A stretch of 64,000 nucleotides of DNA from Metabacillus halosaccharovorans (GTDB lineage: Bacteria > Bacillota > Bacilli > Bacillales > Bacillaceae), in assembly GCF_002019635.1 (NCBI RefSeq), contig NZ_KV917371.1, positions 2,276,001 through 2,340,000 on the forward strand, given 5' to 3'. Positions 26,112 through 35,900 of this stretch are shown here, one piece after another. A program made the translations under genes and the position numbers. Each line of letters begins with the position of its first letter. The first letter of the stretch is position 1. Below the pieces are notes generated by a model that ran no database searches, was not told the origin of the DNA, and was given only the letters and a program-made list of their open reading frames with translations.

Positions 26112-26143
26112 AAGGGCTGACAAATGTAATTGTCGGCCTTTTT
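26112..26143 (+). terminator. Terminator of pgi
   Basis: AAGGGCtGACA pairs with TGTCgGCCTT around an 8-nt loop, followed by TTTTT; one mismatch-type pair. Confidence 0.75.
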
Positions 26144-26212
26144 AATTTGTGTGCTGCACGAAAGCATGTTTTTTCATAAATGGGCAAATCTAAAGAAAAA
26201 GGAGGGTTTGCC

Positions 26213-26617
26213 ATGATTGAGGTTCGTTCAAGATTAGAAGGACAAACATTTCAATTATATGATTTAGAACAAACACTTAAGCCTTTGGGATATGATATTG
26301 GGGGAAATTGGGATTATGACCACGGGTCTTTTGATTATAAAATTGATTCAGAAGTTGGCTATCAATTTTTAAGAATTCCTTTTACATCGGTAGATGGGCA
26401 GCTTGACTCACGTAATACAACAGTTAAGCTTGGAACACCTTTTCTTTTATCACATAAATATCAAATTGGTCTAGATGACCACGTTCATATTGGAAACTTT
26501 AGTGCTTCCTTTGATCAGTTTCAGGAGCCTGTTGATAAGGATGCAACCTTCCCTAAAAGATATATTGATTTAGGGAAGGCGCTTGTGAAAGAGCTTGAGG
26601 CTGAATTATTGGATTAG
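26213..26617 (+). CDS. yugN: YugN-like family protein
   Basis: A 134-residue soluble protein starting at the ATG behind GGAGGG. Conserved features of the YugN family are YDIGGNWDYDHGSFDYKID and FPKRYIDLGKALVKELE. Function unknown. It ends 4 bp into the convergent yugO gene, so the two 3' ends overlap. Confidence 0.82.
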   Translation: MIEVRSRLEGQTFQLYDLEQTLKPLGYDIGGNWDYDHGSFDYKIDSEVGYQFLRIPFTSVDGQLDSRNTTVKLGTPFLLSHKYQIGLDDHVHIGNFSASFDQFQEPVDKDATFPKRYIDLGKALVKELEAELLD

Positions 26618-27609
26618 TGGGTAAAGACAATTAAGTAATCATCCTGTTGAATTGAAAAGGAGAGAGGCGGATTTACTTTTGCTTCTTCTCCTCTTTTTAT
26701 TCCAATTAAAATGGATTCATTTTCTAATAGTTCATAACTTGCTTCTCTAAATGTTTTTCCTATTAACCATTGATCAGCAGGTATGACTTTGAATGAATTC
26801 CCGTTGGCCGGGTTAAACTCCGAGTAAAAAGATGATAGCCCGCTTTTTGCCAGGTAGCTGCTCATCATCAAATGACTTGTTAGTTTATAGGTTTTAATGA
26901 TTTCATCTGCTCCTGCTCTTGTTGCATTATTCGTTTGCTGTTCAGTTAATATCTCAATAACACAATAAAGTTTAGGGTTAATCCCTTTTAAAGCTAACAA
27001 GACTAGAATGGAGCTCATATCAGCGTCTTGTTCGTTTTTGTGCTGGTCGGCGGTTATGATCGCTGCATCAGCTTCCAGCACCTTTGCTTTTAATAAGGTA
27101 TCATCATGTATCGGATTTCCTTTAATAAAATGAACATTTTCAATTAAAGGAGATTCTTTTAATGATTCATCTATAAGGACAATTTGTTTAAAAGGTTTAA
27201 CTGTTTGAAGAGATTCAACCATTTCTTTTGCTTTCTCATTCCATCCAATTAATACAACATGATTTTTTCCGGTAAACCGTACTCTTCCTTCTAAATAAGA
27301 ATGCTGCCTTTTTATTGCTGCTGTAGACACACTCGCAAAATAGGCGGTTACAAAGCTTGCTCCTGCTAATATCATGAGCATAGCAATTCCTCTGCCGACA
27401 TATGTTTGTGGAACATAATCTCCAAATCCTACAGTTGAAACAGTGACAACAGCCCACCAAATTCCATCAAAAATTGTGGGGAATTCATCAGGCTCCACAA
27501 GTGAAATGATTTCTCCAAATATAAGTACAATAAGGAGAACAATAATGGTAATTCGGTAATGAATTGGCCATCGTAACCACTGAACAATCGTTCTATTTGT
27601 TCTTGCCAT
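26614..27609 (-). CDS. yugO: Potassium channel YugO
   Basis: A 331-residue two-helix potassium channel. TM1 (residues 18-35), a pore loop with the K+ selectivity signature TVGFGD, TM2 (about 70-92), then a cytoplasmic RCK/TrkA-N gating domain (NHVVLIGWNEKAKE) and a C-terminal RCK-C part. In B. subtilis YugO carries the potassium waves of biofilm electrical signalling and is encoded with mstX. Here the start overlaps the mstX stop as TAATG, keeping that coupling. Confidence 0.9.
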   Translation of the reverse strand: MARTNRTIVQWLRWPIHYRITIIVLLIVLIFGEIISLVEPDEFPTIFDGIWWAVVTVSTVGFGDYVPQTYVGRGIAMLMILAGASFVTAYFASVSTAAIKRQHSYLEGRVRFTGKNHVVLIGWNEKAKEMVESLQTVKPFKQIVLIDESLKESPLIENVHFIKGNPIHDDTLLKAKVLEADAAIITADQHKNEQDADMSSILVLLALKGINPKLYCVIEILTEQQTNNATRAGADEIIKTYKLTSHLMMSSYLAKSGLSSFYSEFNPANGNSFKVIPADQWLIGKTFREASYELLENESILIGIKRGEEAKVNPPLSFSIQQDDYLIVFTH

Positions 27610-27860
27610 TATGAATCTCCTTTCTTATTCGGTATAAAAGATAATACTTCTTTTACAATGGTATTGATTTTTGCTGTTACTTCCTCTTTTCCGTAGAAAC
27701 TTATGGCCTTTTCAATCGTTTCGATCGTGTCTTCGGTAAATTCAATTAATGCCATATCTTCTTCAGAGTCATTATAAAATCCGATAAACGTATCTAATCC
27801 TTCGTTCATTTTATCTATCGCTTCGCTTAAGAGTTTTTTTTCTTCTTCATTTAATTTCAA
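27609..27860 (-). CDS. mstX: Mistic (MstX), short form
   Basis: An 83-residue protein from a TTG start. It aligns by eye with the last three quarters of B. subtilis Mistic (110 aa): KKLLSEAIDKMNEGLDTFI, FYNDSEED and ITTIVKEVLS-like KINTIVKEVLSF. It lacks the extra N-terminal 26-27 residues of the B. subtilis protein. Mistic is an unusually hydrophilic membrane-associating protein that helps YugO production. The gene overlaps yugO by one base (TAATG), fitting a coupled mstX-yugO operon. Confidence 0.87.
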   Translation of the reverse strand: MKLNEEEKKLLSEAIDKMNEGLDTFIGFYNDSEEDMALIEFTEDTIETIEKAISFYGKEEVTAKINTIVKEVLSFIPNKKGDS

Positions 27861-28026
27861 GCTGTTTCACTTCCTTTAAATGACGATCATCCTACACAGG
27901 TATGTTTAGTATGTACACATTTAGATATAGCTTGCGAAATTCATGGAAATTAAATTTCTATGGTAGAAATAAAGCTTTTGCCCAAACTATAATTAATGAT
28001 TACGACTTATAGGAGGGTTAAATACG

Positions 28027-28710
28027 ATGTTTTTTCATCCATTGGATTTTTTAATTATAATTGCTTTTGGACTTTCATTATGGGCTCAATTCAGGGTGAA
28101 AGGGAATTTTATGAAATATGCCGGAGTCTATGCATCCTCAGGATTGACAGGTGCTGAAATAGCCAGAAATTTATTAGATCAAAATGGGTTATATGATGTA
28201 CCGGTAGAACATATAAGAGGATCATTAACAGATCATTATGATCCAATGAAAAAAACCGTCAGGCTATCGGATTCAGTTTATGGCAGCCAATCAATAGCTG
28301 CTGTTTCTGTTGCTGCTCATGAAGTAGGTCACGCCATCCAGCATAGTGAGGCATATGGAGCACTCGTACTTCGTCATAAAATGTTTCCCATTGTAAATTT
28401 CACATCCGGTATTGCCCCATTTTTATTGCTGGGAGGGTTTTTATTAGGGAGCTTAAATTTAATTGGATTAGGTATTATCTTTTTCTCGGCTGTGGTTGCT
28501 TTTCAGCTTGTTACACTTCCAGTGGAATTTAATGCAAGTTCAAGAGCAAAGCAGTTAATGATATCTGAGGGTTATATAACAAACGCAGAGGAACGGGGTG
28601 TTAGTAAAGTTTTAAATGCTGCTGCTTTAACATATGTAGCTGCTGCACTTATATCATTGCTCCAACTATTTAAGTTTATAGCGATTTTTTCCCAAGGTAA
28701 TCGAGAATAA
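28027..28710 (+). CDS. yugP: Membrane zinc metallopeptidase, YugP-like
   Basis: A 227-residue DUF-type neutral zinc peptidase. An N-terminal membrane segment (residues 5-20), the HEVGHAIQH zinc motif (HExxH) near residue 98, and two or three C-terminal membrane helices (FTSGIAPFLLLGGFLLGS; IGLGIIFFSAVVAFQLV). Length matches B. subtilis YugP (225 aa). Natural substrate unknown. Start follows AGGAGGG. Confidence 0.87.
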   Translation: MFFHPLDFLIIIAFGLSLWAQFRVKGNFMKYAGVYASSGLTGAEIARNLLDQNGLYDVPVEHIRGSLTDHYDPMKKTVRLSDSVYGSQSIAAVSVAAHEVGHAIQHSEAYGALVLRHKMFPIVNFTSGIAPFLLLGGFLLGSLNLIGLGIIFFSAVVAFQLVTLPVEFNASSRAKQLMISEGYITNAEERGVSKVLNAAALTYVAAALISLLQLFKFIAIFSQGNRE

Positions 28711-28774
28711 TGAGAGTCTTTTGTAATATAGTAGTTGATCCAACCTCTTTAATGTGTAGGACAAAAGTCGAATT

Positions 28775-28803
28775 TTGTCAAAATAAAAAGTTTTTTCTAG
28801 TAA
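28775..28803 (+). promoter_or_regulatory. Possible sigma-A promoter of the diguanylate cyclase operon
   Basis: TTGTCA at 28775 and TAGTAA at 28798 are 17 bp apart. The -10 is imperfect; TAAAAT at 28801 is an alternative with a longer spacer. About 75 bp of leader precedes the first gene. Confidence 0.4.
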
Positions 28804-28880
28804 AATTGTCCATTATATGATACATTCTCATCATTAAAAGTAAGATTTTAGAAAAAAATAGTGATTAATGGGAGAGACCA

Positions 28881-30494
28881 ATGAATAAATATTTTCAATT
28901 ATTGGTAAAAAACGTAAGAAAACAACTTGAATCATGGCTTAATGAAAAGGAAATTATTCAACATAAAGAAGTATATCGATTTTTGCATTCAATTGCAGGA
29001 ACAGCTTCAACGATTGGATTTACAGTAGCTGGTGATATGGCAAGAAAGCTTATGGAGCAAATAAGTTTGGATGAAGAAAGAGAGTGGAAAAAAGAAGAGT
29101 TACAGTCTTTTCTACTACCTCTTATTTCCATTATTTATTATGAGGAATACTCCAATATTGATGAAATTATTGAGAGAAAAAGCGAATTTGAAGATAAAAA
29201 ACTAATTTTACTTATAGATGATGACACAGCTCTGTTAATGTACGTAAAGGAGCATTTAGAAAAATATGGTTGGATTGTCATAGCTGTAGCTGATCCTGAT
29301 CGTGCGATCAACTCTTATTATGATTTAAATCCAGATTGTGTCATCATTGATATTCACATGAAAGATAAAAATGGGTTTGACGTGCTGGTACAACTTAAAG
29401 AAAAGATGAAACAACAGTTTATACCAACAATTATGATCAGCGTTGATCACTCAAAAGAGACGCGAATGAAAAGTTATAGATTAGGTACAGATGATTTTAT
29501 TCAAAAACCAATCGACATTGAAGAGTTTATTGTCCGAATAAATCGACAATTAGAGAGAAAACAAGCAATTGATAATGTCATGTTAATTGATGAACTAACA
29601 AGAGTATACAATCGTAAGTTTTTAGCGCAAACATATGAACGTTTTGTAAGTAGCTTTAAAAGAAGGGGAGTATCATTTTGTATCGCTTTACTGGATCTTG
29701 ATCACTTTAAACAAGTAAATGACACATATGGCCATACCGTGGGAGACGAGGTTTTAGCAACGTTTGCTGATACGATAAGAAAAGGGTTGCGAGTTAATGA
29801 CATTATTATCCGATATGGAGGAGAAGAATTTATCATCCTTCTTCCAGAGACAAAGGCCAACGAAGCAAAGCTGGTACTAGAAAGAATTTTAAGGGAATTT
29901 TCCAACATCCCTTTTGAAGCAAATGAAGAAGAGTTTTATTGTTCATTTTCGTCAGGGATACATGAAGTTCAATCAAGTGAAACGGATATAACAAGGAATA
30001 TTGAAATTGCTGATGGTGCCCTTTATGAAGCAAAACAGGCCGGGAGAAATCAAATTAAGGTAGCGGCTATTGATTATAAAGAAATTAAGAAGAAAACAAT
30101 TCATGTTGGGATCGTGGATGATGATCCAATCATCCGAACAATGCTGGAGGATTTAATTGGTAAAAGTAAGTTTACGGACGGTTTCACTGTTGATATTAAG
30201 ACATTTAAAGATGGAATGGAATTTATTGAAGCAGATTGGCATCTGAATAATAATGAGCAATATTTAATTATTTTAGATGGTATGATGCCGAGAATGGACG
30301 GATTAGAAGTGTTACAGAAGCTTAGGGGGCTTTCGTATCAAGAGAGATTTACCGTAATGATGTTAACATCACGTAAAAGCGAACATGACATCACGAGGGC
30401 TTTGCAATTAGGGGCGGATGATTATATTACAAAGCCATTTAAGCTTTTAGAGCTTGAAACACGTTTAGGTCATTTAATTAAGAGGATGAAATAA
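28881..30494 (+). CDS. Diguanylate cyclase with HPt-REC-GGDEF-REC architecture
   Basis: A 537-residue cytoplasmic signalling protein. Residues 1-95 look like a histidine phosphotransfer domain, with His36 in FLHSIAGTASTIG. REC1 spans about 107-228 (acidic DDD, phosphoacceptor Asp157, QKP lysine). The GGDEF domain (about 235-390) has an intact GGEEF at 313-317 and the inhibitory RxxD site (RVND, 304-307) exactly five residues before it, so it should be an active, product-inhibited cyclic di-GMP synthase. REC2 (about 402-537) has Asp466. It is the first gene of an operon and its stop is one base from the next start. A hybrid kinase downstream is the likely phosphate source. Confidence 0.9.
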   Translation: MNKYFQLLVKNVRKQLESWLNEKEIIQHKEVYRFLHSIAGTASTIGFTVAGDMARKLMEQISLDEEREWKKEELQSFLLPLISIIYYEEYSNIDEIIERKSEFEDKKLILLIDDDTALLMYVKEHLEKYGWIVIAVADPDRAINSYYDLNPDCVIIDIHMKDKNGFDVLVQLKEKMKQQFIPTIMISVDHSKETRMKSYRLGTDDFIQKPIDIEEFIVRINRQLERKQAIDNVMLIDELTRVYNRKFLAQTYERFVSSFKRRGVSFCIALLDLDHFKQVNDTYGHTVGDEVLATFADTIRKGLRVNDIIIRYGGEEFIILLPETKANEAKLVLERILREFSNIPFEANEEEFYCSFSSGIHEVQSSETDITRNIEIADGALYEAKQAGRNQIKVAAIDYKEIKKKTIHVGIVDDDPIIRTMLEDLIGKSKFTDGFTVDIKTFKDGMEFIEADWHLNNNEQYLIILDGMMPRMDGLEVLQKLRGLSYQERFTVMMLTSRKSEHDITRALQLGADDYITKPFKLLELETRLGHLIKRMK

Positions 30495-30495
30495 T

Positions 30496-31545
30496 ATGAT
30501 TGAAGTAAGTCTCAGTTTTCTTTTTATCTTTTTTCTTGGATTGTTTTTCCTTTTGTTAACGCTATTTCTATACTTGGTTATACAAAAAAAAATTGGTAAT
30601 GAAACGAGAAAAAAAATTGAGGGATATAAAGAAACATATCGTTTAGATATGTTTCATCTTTTACAATCAGGCAATGAGGGTCCTTTAAATCCAGATGGAA
30701 GTCAGGAAAAATTTATTGCACTTATAGAGTTGCTAAATGAATACTCGGATGTATTGGATAGTGAAGATATTAAGCAAAGAATAAGTGATTTTGCTAAAAG
30801 GCATTTAACAAAATATATTGTTGATAAATTAAAGAAAAAGCGATGGAGCTTAAGAATGAATGCTCTGTATTCGATTGAAGATTTTTACATGGATCATTTG
30901 ATTGACCTATTGCACGATTTGTATCGGAAAAAGGATATAACTGTTCCTGAGAAAATTCAAATCCTAAGGTTATTTGCTAAATTTAATGATCAAAAAACAG
31001 TTGATTATTTGAAAGAATTAGATGCAACTATTTCTGATTTTGCTTTGTTATCTATTCTTTCTCTCTTGGAAGAGGAATCCTTTAATAAATTAGTCAATGA
31101 CTTTGATACATTACCTAAACAAACACAATATATGATCATTGAAACCATTGGAAAAGAACAATATTTGCATCACCACATTCTCCTTGAAAAATTGCTTCAA
31201 CGTGATGATGAAGAAGTCAAAATACGAACATTAAAAGCCTATGCCTATACAGGTGCGCCGATCAATGAAACGATATTAAGTGCCTTTTTCTCATCTTCAA
31301 GTTGGCAGGTGCGTATGATGGCTGCAAAGGTAGCAGGAGTAAGGAGGTTAAGTGTTTTTGAAGCTCAACTTATTACGTTACTCTCAGATCAGGAGTATGT
31401 TGTTCGAGCCGAGGCTGCTAAAGCGATTCTGCAATTCAAAGGTGGAATTAATAGATTAAAGAGCGTAGTAGAGGAAACAACAGATGGATTTGCCAGGGAT
31501 ATGGCCCAGGAATGGATAAGTAAAGAGAGCGGTGATGATGATTAA
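30496..31545 (+). CDS. Membrane-anchored HEAT-repeat protein
   Basis: A 349-residue protein. One N-terminal membrane helix (residues 5-28) is followed by a cytoplasmic alpha-solenoid. HEAT-like units are clearest at the end (VKIRTLKAYAYTGAP, WQVRMMAAKVAGVRRL, YVVRAEAAKAILQF). Such solenoids bind partner proteins, and location suggests a scaffold between the cyclase and the glycosyltransferase (inference). The start is one base after the cyclase stop, and the end overlaps the glycosyltransferase start. Confidence 0.82.
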   Translation: MIEVSLSFLFIFFLGLFFLLLTLFLYLVIQKKIGNETRKKIEGYKETYRLDMFHLLQSGNEGPLNPDGSQEKFIALIELLNEYSDVLDSEDIKQRISDFAKRHLTKYIVDKLKKKRWSLRMNALYSIEDFYMDHLIDLLHDLYRKKDITVPEKIQILRLFAKFNDQKTVDYLKELDATISDFALLSILSLLEEESFNKLVNDFDTLPKQTQYMIIETIGKEQYLHHHILLEKLLQRDDEEVKIRTLKAYAYTGAPINETILSAFFSSSSWQVRMMAAKVAGVRRLSVFEAQLITLLSDQEYVVRAEAAKAILQFKGGINRLKSVVEETTDGFARDMAQEWISKESGDDD

Positions 31546-32944
31546 TTGGTCTAATTTCTTAGTTGTCGGCAGTTGGGTTATTGTCATTTATATGGTTATG
31601 ATTATTGCAGTTTATGGTGGAATGTTAATCATTTCTCTTTTCCATATTCGAAAAACATATGAACTTGACGAGATTGAGCCTTATGAAGAATTATTGCAAT
31701 CAGAGTTTACCAAACCGGTATCCATTCTTGTTCCGGCTTATAATGAATCAGCCGGAATTTATGGGAGTATACGTTCTTTGATCAGTATTGAATATCCTGA
31801 ATATGAAATCATTATCATCAATGATGGTTCAAAAGATGATACCTTAGAAAAGCTAATCGATCGTTTTCAAATGGTGAAAATAAATCGTGTTATACGAAAG
31901 CAATTGGAAACAAAGAAAGTAAAAGGAATCTATCAATCCAAGATCTACCCGAATTTAATCGTTATCGACAAAGAAAATGGAGGGAAGGCAGATGCGTTAA
32001 ACGCTGGAATAAATCTATCAAGATATCCGTATTTTTGCTCTCTTGATGGAGATTCAATTATCGAGCGTAATGCATTCTTGAAAGTTCTAAAACCGATCAT
32101 TGAATCTGATGATGAAGTGATTGCATCGGGTGGTAGTATAAGAATTGCAAATGGATGTGACATCCAAAACGGTGAACTCGTTAACGTAGAACTTTCGCGA
32201 AAACCACTTGTTATAATGCAAATTATTGAGTATCTCCGGGCGTTTTTAACAGGTAGAGTCGGATTAAGTGAGAACAATTTGCTGCTCATTGTGTCAGGCG
32301 CTTTTGGTGTTTTTTCAAAGAAATGGGTGATTGACGCAGGAGGCTATGCTCATACTGTTGGGGAGGATATGGAGTTAGTTGTTCGTCTTCATCGATTAAT
32401 TAAAGAAAAAAAGGCGAATAAAAAAATTATCTATGTACCAGATCCGGTTTGTTGGACCGAAGCTCCAGAGTCTATTAAATTTTTACGGCGACAACGAAAA
32501 AGATGGCACAAGGGGTTATTTGATAGTCTATGGAAACATCGAAAACTCATGTTTAATCCTAAGTATGGGTCAATAGGAATGTTTTCAATGCCTTATTTCT
32601 TTTTTGTTGAGTTTTTAGGACCATTAGTCGAGTTAATCGGTTATATCATATTAATTATTTCTATATTTACAGGCAGTATATATTTAGAGTTCGCCATTAT
32701 CTTTTTCCTTCTCTCCCTAATTTATGGATCTATTTATTCCATGGCATCTGTTTTACTTGAGGAGTGGAGTATGGAAAGATATCCAAAAGTAAAGCATTTT
32801 GTTATTCTTTTTTTAGTTTCAATGACAGAAACACTCTGGTACCGTCCCCTTACTGTTATATGGAGGGTCGAGGGAATGATAGAGATGGTAATTGGGAAAA
32901 AAGGTTGGGGAGAAATGGTAAGAAAAGGTGTGTCAAATGACTAA
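31538..32944 (+). CDS. Processive family 2 glycosyltransferase (BcsA/PgaC-like)
   Basis: A protein of about 468 residues from one of two adjacent ATG codons (31535 or 31538). An N-terminal membrane helix precedes a GT2 domain with NDGSKDD, the DxD motif (LDGDS), a GED-type catalytic Asp segment (TVGEDMEL) and QRKRW, the QxxRW signature of processive synthases. Three or more C-terminal membrane helices follow (about 345-430). This is the layout of hyaluronan, poly-GlcNAc and cellulose synthases. No PilZ domain is visible, so any cyclic di-GMP control must act through another partner. It overlaps both neighbours. Confidence 0.88.
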   Translation: MINWSNFLVVGSWVIVIYMVMIIAVYGGMLIISLFHIRKTYELDEIEPYEELLQSEFTKPVSILVPAYNESAGIYGSIRSLISIEYPEYEIIIINDGSKDDTLEKLIDRFQMVKINRVIRKQLETKKVKGIYQSKIYPNLIVIDKENGGKADALNAGINLSRYPYFCSLDGDSIIERNAFLKVLKPIIESDDEVIASGGSIRIANGCDIQNGELVNVELSRKPLVIMQIIEYLRAFLTGRVGLSENNLLLIVSGAFGVFSKKWVIDAGGYAHTVGEDMELVVRLHRLIKEKKANKKIIYVPDPVCWTEAPESIKFLRRQRKRWHKGLFDSLWKHRKLMFNPKYGSIGMFSMPYFFFVEFLGPLVELIGYIILIISIFTGSIYLEFAIIFFLLSLIYGSIYSMASVLLEEWSMERYPKVKHFVILFLVSMTETLWYRPLTVIWRVEGMIEMVIGKKGWGEMVRKGVSND

Positions 32945-35900
32945 AAAAAATGTATTCTTAACAGTTGGAGTTCTATTGCTGCTTATCCTATTCTCATCTC
33001 CTTTTTGGACATGGCAATTAAAAGTAAGTCAAAATCTTAACGTACTTATAATTGATAAAACAGTACCAGATCAATCTTACCGTGAACATAAAGGATTGAC
33101 CTGGATTCTTAACCATTTAAAGTTGAAAAAGGATGGAACAGACAATTATGATCAAGAGGAGGATTATGTAGGGTTTGTCCCAACTGACAATCCTCCTGAG
33201 TTCCGTACCCGAGAGCTACCGGGAGATTTATCCTCTTATGATATTTTATATCTTGCAGATGGATATGGCGTTTATGAGGATGAATATATGAGCGGTAACA
33301 AGGAAGGGAAGCGTTCTGAGCTTCTATATGGAGGTATAACACAAGAGGAGATTCAATTATTAAATGACTCATTAATTGAAAATAATCAAACTTTAATTGC
33401 AGAGTTTAATACATTTGGTTCACCGACTGAGGAAAATGTCAGAGCAGAATTTTACCAATTATTGAATTTGGAATGGACTGGCTGGATGGGAAGGTATTTT
33501 CATGATTTAACTAATGGTGAAGTGCCTGTCTGGGTGAAACAAAATTATGAAATCCAATATAATGAACCTTTTGACTATGAAGGTAATGGCTTTGTTTTTG
33601 TTAATGAAGAAGATCAGGTTGTTGTGTTAACTGAAAAAGATATGGCAGAAAACCATGCTTTGTTTCAATTAACAGACAATGGGCAAAAACAATTTCATAT
33701 AAAAAAGGCTGTTCAGTATAATTATTGGTTTGATATTGTGAATGCGAGAAATGAGGAAGAGGTCCAAGCGACGTTTGAATTACCTTTAACAGATAGTGGA
33801 AAGCAAAAGTTAGTAGATTATGAGATTCCAACTCAATTCCCTGCCGTTATTCATCATCAAAATCAATCTTATGATACCTATTACTTTGCAGGTGATTTTG
33901 TTGATCAAGAAAAGGTTCCAAGTATTTATCAAATGAATGGGCTGTCATGGTGGCAAAAGTTATTTTCGTTTGAACAAGAAGGGAGAACAGACACTTTCTT
34001 TTGGAAAGCTTATGTACCGTTGATGAAGGAAATTTTAACGAATGAGAAGGGGGCTGCCACTAACCAGAAAAATAAACTCGTTGAACCTGAAATCCTTACA
34101 AAAGATGGTATAAAACTGACAGGTGCTGCGAGTGAAGAATATCTTCAACTATATAAAGATGGAAAATGGGAAGACATGCTGATAAAAGGCGTGAATTTGG
34201 GAATTGCTAAACCAGGTACTTTCCCGGGAGAAACCGGTATTACAAAGGAAGAATATGCACGATGGTTTGATCAAATAAGTGAAATGAATGCAAATGCACT
34301 TCGTGTATACACAATTCATCCACCTGCATTTTACCAAGCCTTGTATGAACATAATAGTAGCCGGGAGGATCCAATCTATTTATTCCATGGAGTATGGGTT
34401 AATGAAGATGTCTTTTTTGATGAGGAGAAGCAAAAAACAGCATATGATCCAGAAGTAATGGATGAATTTAAAGCAGAGATACAACGGACAATTGATATCA
34501 TTCACGGAAATGCTGACATTGAAGAAAGAGCTGGACATGCAAGTGGAAAATATGTTCATGACTTGTCTCCATATTTATTAGGCTGGGTTATTGGGGTTGA
34601 GTGGGATCCTAAAGCTGTTGTGAGGACAAATGAAAAATATCCGGATAAAACAAGCTATGATGGAAAGTACTTCACAACCTCAGACTCATCACCTTTTGAA
34701 GTATGGCTAGCTGAAATGATGGAATATACGGCAACATATGAGGCGGACACCTATAACTGGCAGCATCCTATGAGTTTTACAAACTGGGTAACAACAGATT
34801 TATTAGAGCATCCTGCTGAACCTAGTGAAGAGGAAGATATGGTGTCAGTAAATCCAAACCATATTAAGGCGAAGGAAGCCTTCTATCCAGGTATGTTTGC
34901 GTCATATCATATTTATCCTTACTACCCGGATTTCTTAAATTATGAAGAAAAGTACGTGAACTATGTTGATCATCGCGGTGAAAAAAACAACTACGCAGGG
35001 TATTTAGAAGATATGAAAAAACATCACGAAATGCCGATAGTAGTAGCTGAGTATGGCATCCCGGCATCTAGAGGTTTAACGCATGAAAATGTATATGGAT
35101 ATGACCAGGGTCATCATTCAGAACAAGAGCAGGGTCAATATCTGGTTTCTTTATATGAAGATATTGTTGAAGAAGGAATGGCTGGTGGACTTGTGTTTGC
35201 CTGGCAGGATGAGTGGTTCAAACGAACGTGGAACACAATGGATTATGATAATCCTAACCGCAGACCATTCTGGGATAATATCCAAACGAATGAACAACAT
35301 TTTGGTTTGCTGAGTTTTGACCCTGATACAGAAGAAAAGCAACTTCTTATAGATGGAGAAACCTCAGATTGGGAGAAACGGAAAGAACAACCCGTTGTAG
35401 AGGTTAAAGAGCAGGATCTCATTAAAAATGTATTTATGTCTAGTGATGAACAAGGAGTGTTTATCCGTGTTGACTATGATGAAAAAAAGTGGGACTCTGA
35501 GAAATTTAGTACGTCTATCTTGTTAGACACAATAAAAGAACAAGGTCAGTCCACTATTCCAAGTGCAGGAAGTGTGAAGGAAAATGGAATTGATTTTGTC
35601 GTAGAGCTTAATGGAGAAAAAACTTCAAGAGTACTAATTGATAGCTATTACGACACATTCTATTATCATTATGGAAATTTACTCGAAATGATCCCAATGA
35701 AGGATTATGCGAACAAAAAAAATAATGGGGTGTATCACCCAATCCGCTTAACACTTAATAAACAATTGACGATAAAGAAAGAAGAGGGACAACTTACTAT
35801 TCCTTTTTCAGACTATGAAACGGGGAAATTAACATATGGTATTGGCAATCCGGAAATGGAAAATTCCAATTCTTTAGCGGATTTTTATATTAAAGACGGA

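Noticed and set aside
31538-32944. PilZ domain on the glycosyltransferase
   Set aside because: The C-terminus after QRKRW is only membrane helices and a short tail; no RxxxR...DxSxxG motif is present.
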